Source: Ceratotherium simum simum (Eukaryota > Chordata > Mammalia > Perissodactyla > Rhinocerotidae). From it: a DNA stretch of 64,000 nt. The stretch is from contig NW_004454229.1 of the NCBI RefSeq assembly GCF_000283155.1, positions 10,648,695 through 10,712,694 on the forward strand. The letters run 5' to 3'. The notes beneath the pieces were generated by a model. That model had not been told where the DNA came from and ran no database searches. It saw nothing but the letters and a program-made list of their open reading frames with translations. This document shows, in pieces, positions 1 to 8,945 of this stretch. Every line of letters starts with the position of its first letter. The stretch's first letter is position 1. A program made the translations under genes and the position numbers.

Positions 1-959
1 TTAACGTGGTTCATGACTTTCTGCTTAAGCTGTGCCACCTGTTCCCTGAGCATGTTAGCCGTGGACGCCAGCTCCGAGTTCTGCGCTTTCAAGGTTTTCA
101 CTTTTTCCTCCAGCCGGGCGATCCTCTCCAGCTTCCTTTTCCGGCACTTGGAGGCAGCGATGCGGTTCCTCATGCGCTTCCTCTCCGCCTTGATCCGCTC
201 CTGGGACTCCATGTCGATGGGGGACAGGGGCGGCGTCTCGCCGGGCATCTCGGGCACCGTCTGCGGCTCCTCCTTCAGGGCCTGCAGCCGCGGGTGCTGC
301 ACGGGGATCTGCTGGGGCAGGTGGTGCGGCGGCTGCGGCGGCTGCTGCTGCGGCTGGGGCTGCGCGGGAAAGGCCAGGCCGGCCGCGCCGTAGGAGGGCG
401 CCCCGCCGCCGCTGCTCAGCGCGCCCGGGTTGAAGTTGCTGAGGTTGGCGTAGACAGGCGGCTCGCTGTGCAGGCTGGCGCTGAAGCCGCCGCTGCCGCT
501 GCCGCCCGCCACCGAAGCCACCGCGGGAGCCACCATGCCCGCCCCGCTGACGGGCTGCGCCGCCGACGTGACGCTGGGCAGTGTGTTCTGGCTGTGCAGT
601 TCGGCCAAGGCGCGCACGAAGCCCTCGGCGAAGCCCTCCTGCTCATCGGTCACATTCTTGGGGCACAGGAACTGGGTGGGAGTCGGCGTGGTGGTGATGT
701 GCCCGTTGCTGGACTGGATTATCAGGCGCTCCAGCTCGGGCGACGCCAGCTTGAGCAGCCCCACGTCGGGCGAGGTGAGGAGGTCCGAGTTCTTGGCCCG
801 GAGGTGCGGCTTCAGGCTGCCCACCGGGTCGGCCAGATTCAGGGTCATGCTCTGCTTCAGGATCTTGGGGTTACTGTAGCCGTAGGCGCCGCTCTCGGAC
901 TGGAGGAACGAGGCGTTGAGGGCATCGTCGTAGAAGGTCGTTTCCATCTTTGCAGTCAT
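1..959 (-). CDS. JUN: c-Jun, AP-1 transcription factor subunit (3' end cut by window edge)
   Basis: c-Jun is a nuclear bZIP factor that dimerises with itself, FOS or ATF proteins and binds TRE/CRE sites. Seen on the minus strand: start ATG at 959-957 ([12 protein letters not shown]), then 319 complete codons plus two bases. The delta/JNK-docking region is about residues 30-57. The JNK phospho-acceptor sites S63, S73 and T91/T93 are present with their following prolines. A Pro/Gln-rich tract lies at about 310-375, followed by the GSK3/priming segment [11 protein letters not shown], the basic region ([17 protein letters not shown]) and a leucine zipper with heptad leucines at about 283, 290, 297, 304 and 311. 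Translation runs off the window at ...VMNHV; the human protein has 15 residues after that valine, so about 15 codons are missing. The frame is intronless, as in all vertebrate JUN genes. Numbering is 3 residues ahead of human c-Jun, explained by a longer Q/P run. Recognition is unambiguous. Confidence 0.99.
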   Translation of the reverse strand, partial: MTAKMETTFYDDALNASFLQSESGAYGYSNPKILKQSMTLNLADPVGSLKPHLRAKNSDLLTSPDVGLLKLASPELERLIIQSSNGHITTTPTPTQFLCPKNVTDEQEGFAEGFVRALAELHSQNTLPSVTSAAQPVSGAGMVAPAVASVAGGSGSGGFSASLHSEPPVYANLSNFNPGALSSGGGAPSYGAAGLAFPAQPQPQQQPPQPPHHLPQQIPVQHPRLQALKEEPQTVPEMPGETPPLSPIDMESQERIKAERKRMRNRIAASKCRKRKLERIARLEEKVKTLKAQNSELASTANMLREQVAQLKQKVMNHV

Positions 960-1879
960 AGAACAGCCCGTCACTTCACGTAGGGTTAGTCTGGGCTGCG
1001 CGCAGAAGTTTCGGGGCCGCAACAGTGCGCTGGCAAGCGGGGACACCCGCGCCTCCCGGGCCTTGGGCGAGGAAAGTTTCTCTAGGAGCGCGCGCACCCG
1101 CCGGCCGCCCGCGCCGCTGCGCCCGCCTCCCCGGCTCGCTCCAGGGAACGCAGGGTGAAGACGCCGCCCGCACTCTCACTCGCCGGCTCGCGCGCGCTGC
1201 CCGCCTTTGAAAAGTCGCGGTCACTCACGGAGCGCGCTCCGGCGCAGCGGTGCCTCGGGCCCGCGGACGAACTCGCTGCCCGGCGACAGCGGCGCTCCTG
1301 GCGGCGCCGATCAGCGCGGACCTCGCAGCGGCCGGCCGGCGGCGGGTCTCCGCCGCCCAACTCCGACGACCGTGCCCTCCTCCGCTGCGAGGGGGAGGGG
1401 GCGCCCGGCAGCCGCGGCTCGCGCTCGTCCAAGTTCAGCAACCGGTGCGAGCGAGGCGGAGCGCGCGTCGCCCCTCTCTCCTCTCCGCCGCCGCGGCCGC
1501 TTCAGGCGGAGGAAAGCTTTGCAAAAGTTCGCTCCGGGACCCGGGGGCCAGTTGTCCCCTGTCCTCCTGGCCAGGAAAGTTCTTTGCCGCTGCAGCCCCT
1601 CTCTGGACTTCCCGGGCGACAGTCGCCGCTCTCCGCGCTGTCAGCAGCGCCCAGGCAGCGGGGCTCTCCTCCTGGGGGCGGCTGGAGAAGGGGCTCTCTG
1701 GGCGCTCCCCAAAACACCAGCCCGGGAGCCACAGGCGCTAGCTCTGGGCAGTTGGTGAGGAAATGGAGAAGAAAGTGAGATGTGCGGGGCGGACACCAGC
1801 GCCGTCCCGACTGCCCGTCTCGCCGAGTCCGCGCACGCCACTCCCGCCGCCCTGGTTCAGCCACACTCAGTGCAACTCT
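960..1879 (-). other. JUN: JUN 5' untranslated leader (start inferred)
   Basis: About 920 nt of GC-rich sequence lies between the JUN start codon and the inferred transcription start. The start at about 1879 is inferred by laying the known human spacing (proximal TRE at about -71/-64, MEF2 site at about -59/-50) on the matching motifs here. Reading the minus strand, I find no ATG anywhere in the leader. Mammalian JUN is known to have a long structured leader with eIF3-dependent translation control. The first AUG has a weak context (T at -3) and Met5 a strong one (A at -3, G at +4). Confidence 0.75.
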
Positions 1880-1906
1880 GAGCCCTTAACCAGCCCCAGC
1901 TCAACA

Positions 1907-1913
1907 CTTATCT
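1907..1913 (-). promoter_or_regulatory. JUN: TATA-like element of JUN promoter
   Basis: AGATAAG on the minus strand lies about 28-34 bp upstream of the inferred start at 1879. The position suits a degenerate TATA element. The motif alone is weak, and the call rests on spacing to the MEF2 and TRE sites. Confidence 0.45.
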
Positions 1914-1928
1914 GCTACCAGTCAACCC

Positions 1929-1938
1929 CTAAAAATAG
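1929..1938 (-). promoter_or_regulatory. JUN: MEF2/RSRF site of JUN promoter
   Basis: CTATTTTTAG on the minus strand (CTAAAAATAG on plus) is a perfect MEF2/RSRF consensus. It sits just downstream of the proximal TRE, as in the human and rodent c-jun promoters, where it mediates growth-factor and MAPK (ERK5, p38) responses through MEF2 proteins. Confidence 0.92.
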
Positions 1939-1942
1939 CCCA

Positions 1943-1950
1943 TGATGTCA
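1943..1950 (-). promoter_or_regulatory. JUN: Proximal TRE (jun1 site)
   Basis: TGACATCA on the minus strand is the variant AP-1/ATF site known as jun1TRE at about -71 to -64 of human c-jun. It is bound by c-Jun/ATF2 and underlies positive autoregulation and JNK/UV induction. It lies 4 bp from the MEF2 site, the expected arrangement. Confidence 0.93.
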
Positions 1951-1965
1951 CCCCAAGGCCTTCCC

Positions 1966-1970
1966 ATTGG
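1966..1970 (-). promoter_or_regulatory. JUN: CCAAT box of JUN promoter
   Basis: CCAAT on the minus strand (ATTGG on plus), about 16 bp upstream of the proximal TRE. The c-jun promoter has an NF-Y/CTF-type CCAAT box in this interval. Confidence 0.85.
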
Positions 1971-1987
1971 CTCGCGTCGCTCTCAGG

Positions 1988-1995
1988 GGGGCGGG
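1988..1995. promoter_or_regulatory. JUN: Sp1/GC box of JUN promoter
   Basis: GGGGCGGG on the plus strand lies between the CCAAT box and the distal TRE. It matches the known GC box of the c-jun promoter in sequence and order. Confidence 0.82.
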
Positions 1996-2060
1996 CCCGC
2001 CCGTCGCCATGGAGACCCCACCCTAGAAGATTCTTCTCTGGCCCGCGGAGGCTCACGGGA

Positions 2061-2068
2061 TGAGGTAA
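2061..2068 (-). promoter_or_regulatory. JUN: Distal TRE (jun2 site)
   Basis: TTACCTCA on the minus strand (TGAGGTAA on plus) equals jun2TRE at about -190 to -183 of human c-jun, bound by Jun/ATF2-type dimers. Its distance from the proximal TRE (about 118 bp) matches the human promoter. Confidence 0.92.
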
Positions 2069-2190
2069 TGCTCCGCTGCCCTCCTACAGTTGGGCCCTTC
2101 TTTCTCCTCCTCCCCCTCCCCCTCCCGGCGGCTCGCGCCCTCTCCCCCCTCCCCGGTGCCCCTCCCCCGGCGCGTCTTTCCCGGCCCGCC

Positions 2191-2213
2191 CGGTGCATTG
2201 TGGGCTGACGTCT
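2191..2213 (+). promoter_or_regulatory. ZNF143-type motif plus CRE-like site, probable divergent promoter
   Basis: The minus-strand reading CCCACAATGCACCG (2191-2204) matches the core of the ZNF143/STAF consensus. TGACGTC (2206-2212), a CRE/ATF near-palindrome, follows 1 bp later. ZNF143 sites strongly mark promoters close to start sites. The pair lies about 120 bp beyond the distal TRE, at the place where the JUN divergent lncRNA starts in other mammals. Plus-strand direction is inferred. Confidence 0.6.
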
Positions 2214-2232
2214 TGGGGTTTGACTGACTGTG

Positions 2233-2547
2233 ATGGTGGCCGCCGCGCGAGGGGCGGACGCGGCGCTCGCAGCCTCGGATGGAGGCGGGCTCAAGTTCAG
2301 GGCTACGGGCGGGGGTGCCGGGGGTGCGGGGACCCGAAGGCTGGGGACGGGCCAGGTGTCGGGGCCCTGGTGTCACCCATCAGCACCTGGGCGCCGCGCG
2401 GGCCGGGAGGCTGAGGCCCGGGCCCGCCCCCCGCACTTCCGGGGCGGGAGCACGCCCTTAAGGGGTCTCTTCAGTCCCGGTGGGGATGGGCGCGAGAAGG
2501 CGGGCTCCCGTTCCGGGCGGCCTCGCGAGGGCGGCCCCCCGCGTTGA
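2233..2547 (+). CDS. Possible small ORF in the divergent transcript (speculative)
   Basis: A 104-codon ATG-initiated frame begins about 20 bp after the CRE-like site and starts MVAAARGADAALAASDGG. The ATG has a good context (G at -3 and G at +4). The product is Ala/Gly/Arg-rich with no recognisable domain, signal peptide or membrane segment. In a CpG island long frames stay open because stop codons are AT-rich, so this may be chance. I do not recognise it and would treat it as non-coding unless conservation or ribosome profiling says otherwise. Confidence 0.15.
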   Translation: MVAAARGADAALAASDGGGLKFRATGGGAGGAGTRRLGTGQVSGPWCHPSAPGRRAGREAEARARPPHFRGGSTPLRGLFSPGGDGREKAGSRSGRPREGGPPR

Positions 2548-2824
2548 GACGCCCGGGAGTTTGTCCCCCGGTCAAGTTCACGGGCGGCCGTCCGGCTGCG
2601 CCCGGGAGCCGGCGGTGTGCACGGCTCGAAACTGGGTGCCGGCGCAGTCCCGCCGCACCCCCGACTGCGGGGAGAGGGTGCGTGGTCGCGGCGTTGCCTC
2701 CAGAGCAGGCTTGTCATGGGGGTGGAATTAGGGGCACCTCTGCGTTCAGCTGGGAATGAGAGTTGAGGGAATCCGAAACTCGGGGAACCCCGGCGAGCAT
2801 CTGCTCCCTTCCCCCGCACAGCGC

Positions 2825-2849
2825 GCACACACGCACACACGCACACACG
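2825..2849. repeat. CA/CG-rich simple repeat
   Basis: Units of CACACACG repeated about three times inside the shore of the CpG island. Confidence 0.8.
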
Positions 2850-3557
2850 CTCCTCACGCCCAGATTTGCTTCCGGGAAAACAACTCCGAGGGCGGCGGAC
2901 GCCCGCCAGAGTCCCGCCAGGGCCGGGGTAGAACCAGGATTGAGAGTCTCCCCGTTCCGGCCCGGAGGTGGGCCCGTATGCTGTGTAGCCTCTAGGAAGC
3001 GCTAGACACATGGAAGTGGTTCCTCTTCTGTGCTTGTTACTTTATCCTCCCCCACCCCGCACCCCATAGGGACAGAAGTGTATAGTGGAAAGCATCCCGA
3101 GGCCGGGAGTCGTGGATTCTGTCGCGGCCCGTGCTGCCACGGTGTGAAGGGAGCAAATCCCCGAACTTCTGGGAGCTTCACTTCCTTCCTCTGCGGGGGG
3201 GCCGGTGAGCTCCACCTCACTGGGCTGAGCTAGTGTAGTATCGTCTCCCGGGCTAGCCGGTGGTCCACAGACCGCCCCTTCCCTGCCCACCCTCGGAGTT
3301 TCCCAGAGCCTCAGTGAAATGCCAGGACGTGCGAGTGTGATCTGGAAGGACCAGGTGTACTTCCTCCTGGGAGGAGGAAAGGGGCAGAAGTCAGCTCTTT
3401 CCTGGGCTTTCCGTCGAGGACTGCGGCTTGAAGCTGGACTTGGAGCAGCTTACGTCCCTAAGTTCTAGTGCTGCTTTTCCCCTTCAGAACGTGGGGCAAT
3501 CCTTGGATTCATAGCCGCAAGCCTTAAGGCTTTGAGAGTTGAGAATCAGCAGCCCTA

Positions 3558-3573
3558 CAGCAGCAGCAGCAGC
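3558..3573. repeat. (CAG)5 microsatellite
   Basis: Five uninterrupted CAG units plus one base, in non-coding flank. Confidence 0.85.
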
Positions 3574-3654
3574 GTTAGGGAAGTCTTGAGCACTTTTCTT
3601 CACTCCAGGCGCTCCCCTCTCGCCAGGGACAGCAGAGGAAAACCCTAGTGGCTC

Positions 3655-4015
3655 CTGTGAGCCAGGCCCTGAGCTGGGGTGGGGGTGAGGGCGGGGACGG
3701 GATACAGTGATGACAAGATCCAGTTACTTCCCTCAAAGAGGGAACATTCTGTATACTGTTGCCCTGAATCGTTTTCTTTTGTAATCAGGGAGCTGATGTT
3801 CTTAATAACTTTTATGATAGCAGTAATAAAAATACATTTCATGTATTAAACACCTACTATCAGCCAGGCATTCGGCTGCAATTTATGCCATTTCTCCCCA
3901 CAACTGTCTTGGAGTTAACATATGAGGAAGTAGGCCCAGAGAGGTTAAGTATCTTGCTCAGGTCACACAGGGAGCTGGAAATTGAAGTCGGGTCTGTTAC
4001 CTTCCCTTGTTGTAT
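3655..4015 (-). repeat. L2-like then MIR-like fragments
   Basis: The left part reads as the reverse of an L2 3' end (gccaggccctgagctggg, then gatacagtgatgacaag). From about 3838 the text follows a minus-strand MIR, with gaggttaag then gtcacacaggg. Boundaries are approximate. Confidence 0.55.
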
Positions 4016-4019
4016 CTTC

Positions 4020-4440
4020 TCTGCTCTGGGAGATTTTCTTGTAAAGTATTAGTTGTCTGCAGAAGAAATGGCGCTTAGATGGTAGGATAGAAGAAATTGT
4101 CTTGCCTGAACCTCCGTAACTCCTTTCAGGGCCTCCTTTCAGAGCTCCTGTATTTAGAAACTTCAGGATTTAGGCTTTGTATAAATATATATCTTTTGCC
4201 TAAGGGTTCTGTGTGTTCCTCTCTGCCTTATGTGGTTTAGTAGGCTGATTTTCTCCTTATGTTGAGAAATAGCATATTTCATTCCAAAAAATAACGGATC
4301 TGTTCATGTTAACGCCCCTGCTTGGAAGCCTCCACTGGCTTCCCCATACAACCAGGAGAGAGTTCAGATGCCTTTGCCTGGGAGAAGGGGCCTTTCGCAG
4401 TCCGGCTCCTGCTCTCCAGCCTCATTTCTGGCTTCCAGTA
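4020..4440. other. Intergenic stretch, no gene seen
   Basis: AT-rich to mixed sequence with no ORF of interest. Short segments near 4300-4400 resemble L2 (cctccactggcttcccc), but nothing can be delimited. Confidence 0.4.
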
Positions 4441-4815
4441 TGTCAGGAAAGGCTGGGTTATGCTGCCCTAACAAGCAGGCCTCACATCTCAGTGGCTTAC
4501 CCCAGGGAAGTTTATTTCTTGCTCATGCTGCATGCCCACTGTGGGTCTGCAGAGGAGTTCTGCTCGCTGTGGTCCCTCGAGGGCTCCGGCTGAAGAAGGC
4601 TGCCTCCTGACGCACGGTTCTCATTACTGTCTTGGCTTGGGGGAGAGAAGGGTGGCAGATCCTTCAAGGGCTCTTAAAGCATCCACCTGGAAGTGACACA
4701 CTACACTTTTGCTCATGTATCACTGGCCAGAGCAAGTCAGGTGGCCATGCCTAACTTTACCCCTCTGTAATCCTGCCAAGTATCTCAAAGGGAGAGAGCC
4801 AGGAATATTTGGGGA
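4441..4815 (-). mobile_element. MaLR (MLT1-like) solo LTR
   Basis: Read on the minus strand it ends with AAATAAAC, then a segment like AAGCCACTGAGAT, then GCATAACCC, a characteristic mammalian MaLR-type LTR 3' end. The body segment gaagtgacacactacac and the gccagagcaagtca block recur in five other copies within 10 kb. No internal retroviral sequence is attached. Confidence 0.65.
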
Positions 4816-4920
4816 ACAACACAGATGACTCTTAGCAGTCCCCTTTCTGTTCACCAAATGTTTGGCTTACCATCCTCCCACAGGCAAGTTCCCTCATTCT
4901 TTCCTCAAGGGGGACACTAA

Positions 4921-4970
4921 AGACTCATCTAGACTCATCTACCCTAAAAACTCTAAAGACTCATTTAGTC
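4921..4970. repeat. Short direct repeat of AGACTCATCT
   Basis: Two perfect adjacent 10-bp units (4921-4940), with a related copy about 20 bp further on. Confidence 0.6.
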
Positions 4971-5680
4971 ACAGGGTATTGAGGACTTTTCAGGTCCGTG
5001 TGATGCGTAGTAGACTCTACATCTAAAGGCAAGATATCCACCCTGCACGCCCTCAATATGTGATGGTGGGAGAGAGACAGGATAATGCAATGGACACACG
5101 GTTTGGAAAGTGAAGGAATGGGAGACCACAGTAGACACTAGTCCACTGAGCAGACATGTGGAGGACCCCTACCCAACACCCTGATTAGACCCTGATTCTG
5201 CTCCCTGAGTGTAGCTGCCCTATCCATTGTTTTCCATGACCCCTGGCTCTGCCCTCTGAGAGTCGTCTTTTTCTACATCTAAAACAGGCATAGGGAAATA
5301 CTTTTTTAAATAAGCTTTTAAAAATTGGGGGAGGGGTATAGAGTGATATTCAGTCTCAAATGCAGTCTCCTTTAGTCCAAGCTGATGTTCTTTTGGCAGG
5401 ACAATTCTCCCAAAAATGTAGGCTTCTATCTATTTGATTCTAGGCATTCCATGTGCCAAGAACCAGTTCTTTTTTATATATACTTCTATGGTTTGCCATA
5501 TTTCTTTGCTGTCTTGCTCTCATGCCTGCTGATCTCTCTCTTGTTCATTCCCTCTCTCTCTCCTGACTTGGTTTTGAGTGCTTTGGGGTTTGGTGAGAGA
5601 GTCACACTTTTCTTCCATTTTCCAGAGCCATTTTGTCCAATGGAAAGCATATGCTGGTGACATCCTAATTTATCCACAGG
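4970..5680. other. Intergenic stretch, no gene seen
   Basis: Unique-looking mixed sequence. The open frame through about 5385-5660 has no domain and no similarity I recognise, and I do not call it. Confidence 0.4.
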
Positions 5681-5760
5681 ATTTAACAATAAGTTTGAGT
5701 CCGTACCCTTGACTTGATCCATTTAACAATAGGTTTGAGGCCATACCCTTGACCTGATCC
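5681..5760. repeat. Tandem duplication of a 40-bp unit
   Basis: Units 5681-5720 and 5721-5760 align without gaps and with four mismatches. Both begin atttaacaata and end ttgatcc or ctgatcc. Confidence 0.9.
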
Positions 5761-5793
5761 AAACTTCAAGGCTGATTTTTGCTGAAAACATTT

Positions 5794-6003
5794 TTTTTTT
5801 AAAGATTTTATTTATTTATTTTTTCCCCCCAAAGCCCCAGTAGATTGTTGTATGTCATAGCTGCACATCCTTCTAGTTGCTGTATGTGGGACGCGGCCTC
5901 AGCATGGCCGGAGAAGCGGTGCGTCGGTGTGGGCCCGGGATCCGAACCCAGGCCGCCAGCAGCAGAGTGCGCGCACTTAACCGCTAAGCCACGGGGCCGG
6001 CCC
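5794..6003 (-). mobile_element. ERE SINE with target-site duplication
   Basis: tRNA-derived equine repetitive element, reversed: the T-rich tail is at the left and the GGGGCCGGCCC head at the right. An intact A/B-box-like head reads ACTTAACCGCTAAGCC on plus. The 12-bp target duplication ctgaaaacattt is at 5782-5793 and 6003-6014. A perissodactyl lineage marker. Confidence 0.95.
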
Positions 6004-6014
6004 TGAAAACATTT

Positions 6015-6399
6015 CTTAATTTTATATTTTACTAGTTGAGATTGAGAAACAATAGCCTCTTCTAACCCTACAAATCTCTGAGTTTAGAGATTGTCCCTAC
6101 TCTCTTTCATTCCTGCCTGCAAACTGGCCAGATCTTCTCTGAGCTCATCTCTTTTTTGTGATAAATTTCCAAATGCATCTAACAGCCACCAACACATGCC
6201 ACTAACATTTTGTTTCACAGCTTCGTGCGTTAGTTCATTAGGTTCATGATATGCCTTCTAGATTGTCACAGGTGATATGTTCACCAAATAGATCGCCATC
6301 TGATAGCAGTGTACTTAGTTACTGCCCTCTAAACAGATGTTTACTTATGTTATTGTTGTTATTACATTAACCATGTCTGGGTATCAATTTTTATATCAG
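6015..6399. other. Intergenic stretch, no gene seen
   Basis: AT-rich sequence without recognisable element or coding potential. Confidence 0.4.
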
Positions 6400-6755
6400 T
6401 CAAGATAGGCTGGGTTTGCCACCATACCAAACAATCTCAAAATCTCAGTGGCTTAACAAAAAAACTTTATTTCTTGCTGATACTACATGTTCAAGGTCAG
6501 AGGGGCTCTGCTTAATGTACTCACTCTGAGACCGAGTCTGAAGAAGGTTTCATCTTGATAGATGCTTCCACAATCATCCCAATCACTCCAGCAGGGGACA
6601 GAGAGCATGGTGAATTCACACTGGCATTAAAGCTTCCTCAGAAATGACATACATTACTTGTTTTACATATTATTGGTCAAAAACTAGTCACATGTCCATG
6701 TCTTACTTAAAGTGCAATCCTACTATGTGCCTGGAAGTCAAGAGCTTGAAATGCA
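6400..6755 (-). mobile_element. MaLR-like solo LTR, copy 2
   Basis: Same family and orientation as 4441-4815: gtcaagataggctggg at the left, aatctcagtggcttaa, tttatttcttgctga, and at the right the cctatgtgcctggaag-type block. Solo and degenerate. Confidence 0.62.
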
Positions 6756-6759
6756 CATC

Positions 6760-7075
6760 TCTATAGGCTAGGTTACGCTGTGGTAGCAATCTGAAAATCT
6801 TACTGGATGACAACCACAGAATTATTTCTCACTCATACTGCAGGGTCGTTATGGGTTGGCTGTGTCTGCTTCACACACCTGATCTTTGCTCTAGGACCCT
6901 TTCTGAAACATTGCTGATTGTTATGGCAGAGAGCAAAGAGCATGGCACTGAAAGCTTCTGCTGAGGGCAGTTCACATGGCCAAACCTGATGTCAGGGGGA
7001 GGGGCAGCAAGTATTTGCCAATAGTAGTGTAGTCTGCCACATCCTGCACTATACATTCCCCCCATTCCTAGGAGT
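6760..7075 (-). mobile_element. MaLR-like solo LTR, copy 3
   Basis: A new copy begins at ataggctaggttacgctg immediately after copy 2 and repeats the family order (ttatttctcactcata, gggttggctgtgtctgct, ggcagagagcaaagagc). Head-to-tail adjacency suggests an ancient insertion next to, or recombination with, copy 2. Confidence 0.6.
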
Positions 7076-7109
7076 CTCAGCTACCCTAAACATTTCCCAT
7101 TCCTCTAGC

Positions 7110-7455
7110 ATTTTCCTGTCTTTCCATTTACTTTTATCCTTAATCAAAATGCCACCCAGCAAACTCCTACTCAGCGTTCAAGACCCAGCTCAAATAATTG
7201 CCCCCTCTAAGTTTTTTGTTACCCCATCTCCCACCCTACCCTCAAATAGTTATGATTTTCTTTGGCTCTCACCACAGTGGGTACATACCTGAGGCAGAGA
7301 ATGTCTATCACGTATTCTTGTAAATGTCTTCTTACATCCCTTGACTCCAAATTCAGGAACTATGTCGTATTCATTTTTGTATCTCCAGTGCTTAATGGTG
7401 TGCCTGGCACAAGGAAGGATAGAAGGTGCTCAGTAAATGCTTGTGGATGGATTTT
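7110..7455 (+). mobile_element. L2 LINE 3' fragment
   Basis: Plus-strand L2 3' region ending in a block like gtgcctggcacaag then gtgctcagtaaatgcttg. Preceded by the pyrimidine-rich segment with caagacccagctcaaat. Non-coding. Confidence 0.7.
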
Positions 7456-7554
7456 TTTTAAATATCCTTTTCTATAGTGAAATTAGGGGTTTTAATAGTC
7501 AAATAGCAACAGTACCTTGTTATAATACACAAAAGTTGGAACATGTCAAACTCT

Positions 7555-8350
7555 CCTGCTAAAACCTTAAGCACATCCTGTTGGATTTGGGATGAAACTC
7601 AAATTCTTTACCTTGCCTACGAGATCTCCCATGATCCGAGCTCTCCTGCCTCACCGGCCTGGAGTGTCTAGTACTTCTCCCCTACTTACCGTTCTGCAGC
7701 CGCACTGGCTATGACTGTATCGGTCAGGATAGCCTAGGTTATGCTACAGTACAAAACAATTCCCAATCTCAGTGACTTAAGACAGCAAAGTTTTATTTCT
7801 TGCTCCTGTTCTGTGTCCATCAAGGGTTGGCAGGGTCTTTGGTCACATTGCTTTCCTCTGGGACACTGCCTCATGGAGACCCTCTTTCAGGAACATTACA
7901 GATCTTGTGGTAGAGGGAGAGTGAGCTTTGAAGGGCCTTAGCCAGGCAATTAAGTACCTTTACCAGAGAATGTCACATGTCACTTCTGACAATTCATTGG
8001 CTAAACTATTCTCATGGCCCCACCAGGAGACCAGGGGACCAAGGAGACCAGGAAGTGCAATCCAATTTGCCTGGAAGGCAGAGAGCTGCAAATATTAGGT
8101 GACCAGCCCTAATGACTCCCACACTGGACTTCTTCAGTTCCTCAAACAAGATGAACTGTTTCTTGCCTAAGAACCTTGATACGAGCCCTCTCACCTCTTC
8201 CTTGTTCCTTGGTCAATTTCTGTTTCCTTTGGATGTTAGCTTAAATGACACAGAGGCTTTCTTTCATATTGCACCCTTCCCCCCATCTAAATTAGATTCC
8301 CATCTTATACTTTCTCATAAGGCCCTATGTTTTTTCTTTATAGCTGTTGG
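7555..8350 (+). mobile_element. L2 LINE fragment split by an LTR
   Basis: Left part 7555-7718 carries the L2 block with gagatctcccatgatccg and ctgcagccgcactggct. The right part, about 8110-8350, continues with the pyrimidine-rich L2 portion. The LTR at 7719-8110 interrupts it, so the L2 is older. Confidence 0.6.
7719..8110 (-). mobile_element. MaLR-like solo LTR, copy 4, nested in L2
   Basis: The best-preserved left end of the family: gtatcggtcaggatagcc then taggttatgctac. It runs through cagtgacttaagac, tttatttcttgctcc and the gtcacatgtcacttc segment. Confidence 0.65.
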
Positions 8351-8795
8351 AATTTCAGGAGGGTGATAGATAACACCCCTTTCTTTCCCTCTTGAGTTCA
8401 GTACCAGATGAAAACTAGATACAGGAGTCAGATGAATGGAAATGTCAACTTGATAGCTGATATAGGACAGGTGCGAGGGCATGGCAGACATGAGGTCATG
8501 TGGATTTCCTAGTGCTTCACCTTGAATTAAACTTACCCCCACTGGTCCCTGGCAAAGGTGGGCAGTGGCAGGCCTCTTCCACATGGACAGTGAGTGTATA
8601 TATCCTGTGGTCAGATTGATTTGAAAAGAGAGATCAAATGGCTGAGATGGGCATGCTGGGTCTTTCTTCTGAACTCAGCAATCAGATAACTCACTTCTCG
8701 TGGGGAGAAAGTGGACAAGAGTGTTACTCTAGCAAATGTCCCCAGATGGAAACCTGATCCTCGTAACGATAGAATTTATCTTAATTTGTTATTCC
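8350..8795. other. Intergenic stretch, no gene seen
   Basis: Unique-looking sequence, no ORF with identifiable content. Confidence 0.4.
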
Positions 8796-8945
8796 ATATT
8801 TCTTCGTTTAATTGCCTACCATCGTTTAATTAGAGGCCAAGCTTCAAGAGGGAGGATAGTAATATCTCTTGGTATTCACTGTATCCACAGCATTTAGCAC
8901 GGTGCTTGGCACACAGACAGTGCTCAATAAATCTTTGTTATACAT
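8795..8945 (+). mobile_element. L2 LINE 3' end
   Basis: Ends with the L2 signature cttggcacacagacag then tgctcaataaatctttg. Confidence 0.7.

Larger units (their letters stand above)
1..2720. other. CpG island over JUN coding region, leader and promoter
   Basis: CG dinucleotides are dense and GC content is very high from the left edge to about 2.7 kb, then fall off through about 3.3 kb. The island covers the JUN frame, its leader, the core promoter and about 700 bp of upstream sequence. This is typical of an immediate-early gene promoter. The extension beyond the distal TRE fits a second, divergent transcription start. Confidence 0.93.
2720..3650. other. JUN upstream flank, unique sequence
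   Basis: CpG density declines across this stretch. It holds a short CA-rich run at 2825-2849 and an AGC run at 3558-3573. No gene, no recognised transposon and no convincing ORF. It could contain the first exon or intron of the divergent lncRNA. Confidence 0.5.

Noticed and set aside
6..983. 325-codon open frame on the plus strand across the JUN gene
   Set aside because: It is the antisense shadow of the JUN coding sequence in GC-rich DNA; it has no domain and its Leu/Arg/Gly-rich content follows from the complement of JUN codons.
1155..1778. Long open frames (160-207 codons) on both strands in the JUN leader
   Set aside because: CpG-island composition leaves few stop codons, several frames overlap at once, and none has an ATG on the transcribed strand.
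5941..6003. tRNA-like sequence with A/B-box resemblance
   Set aside because: It is the tRNA-derived head of an ERE SINE, not a functional tRNA gene; the same applies to the other five EREs.
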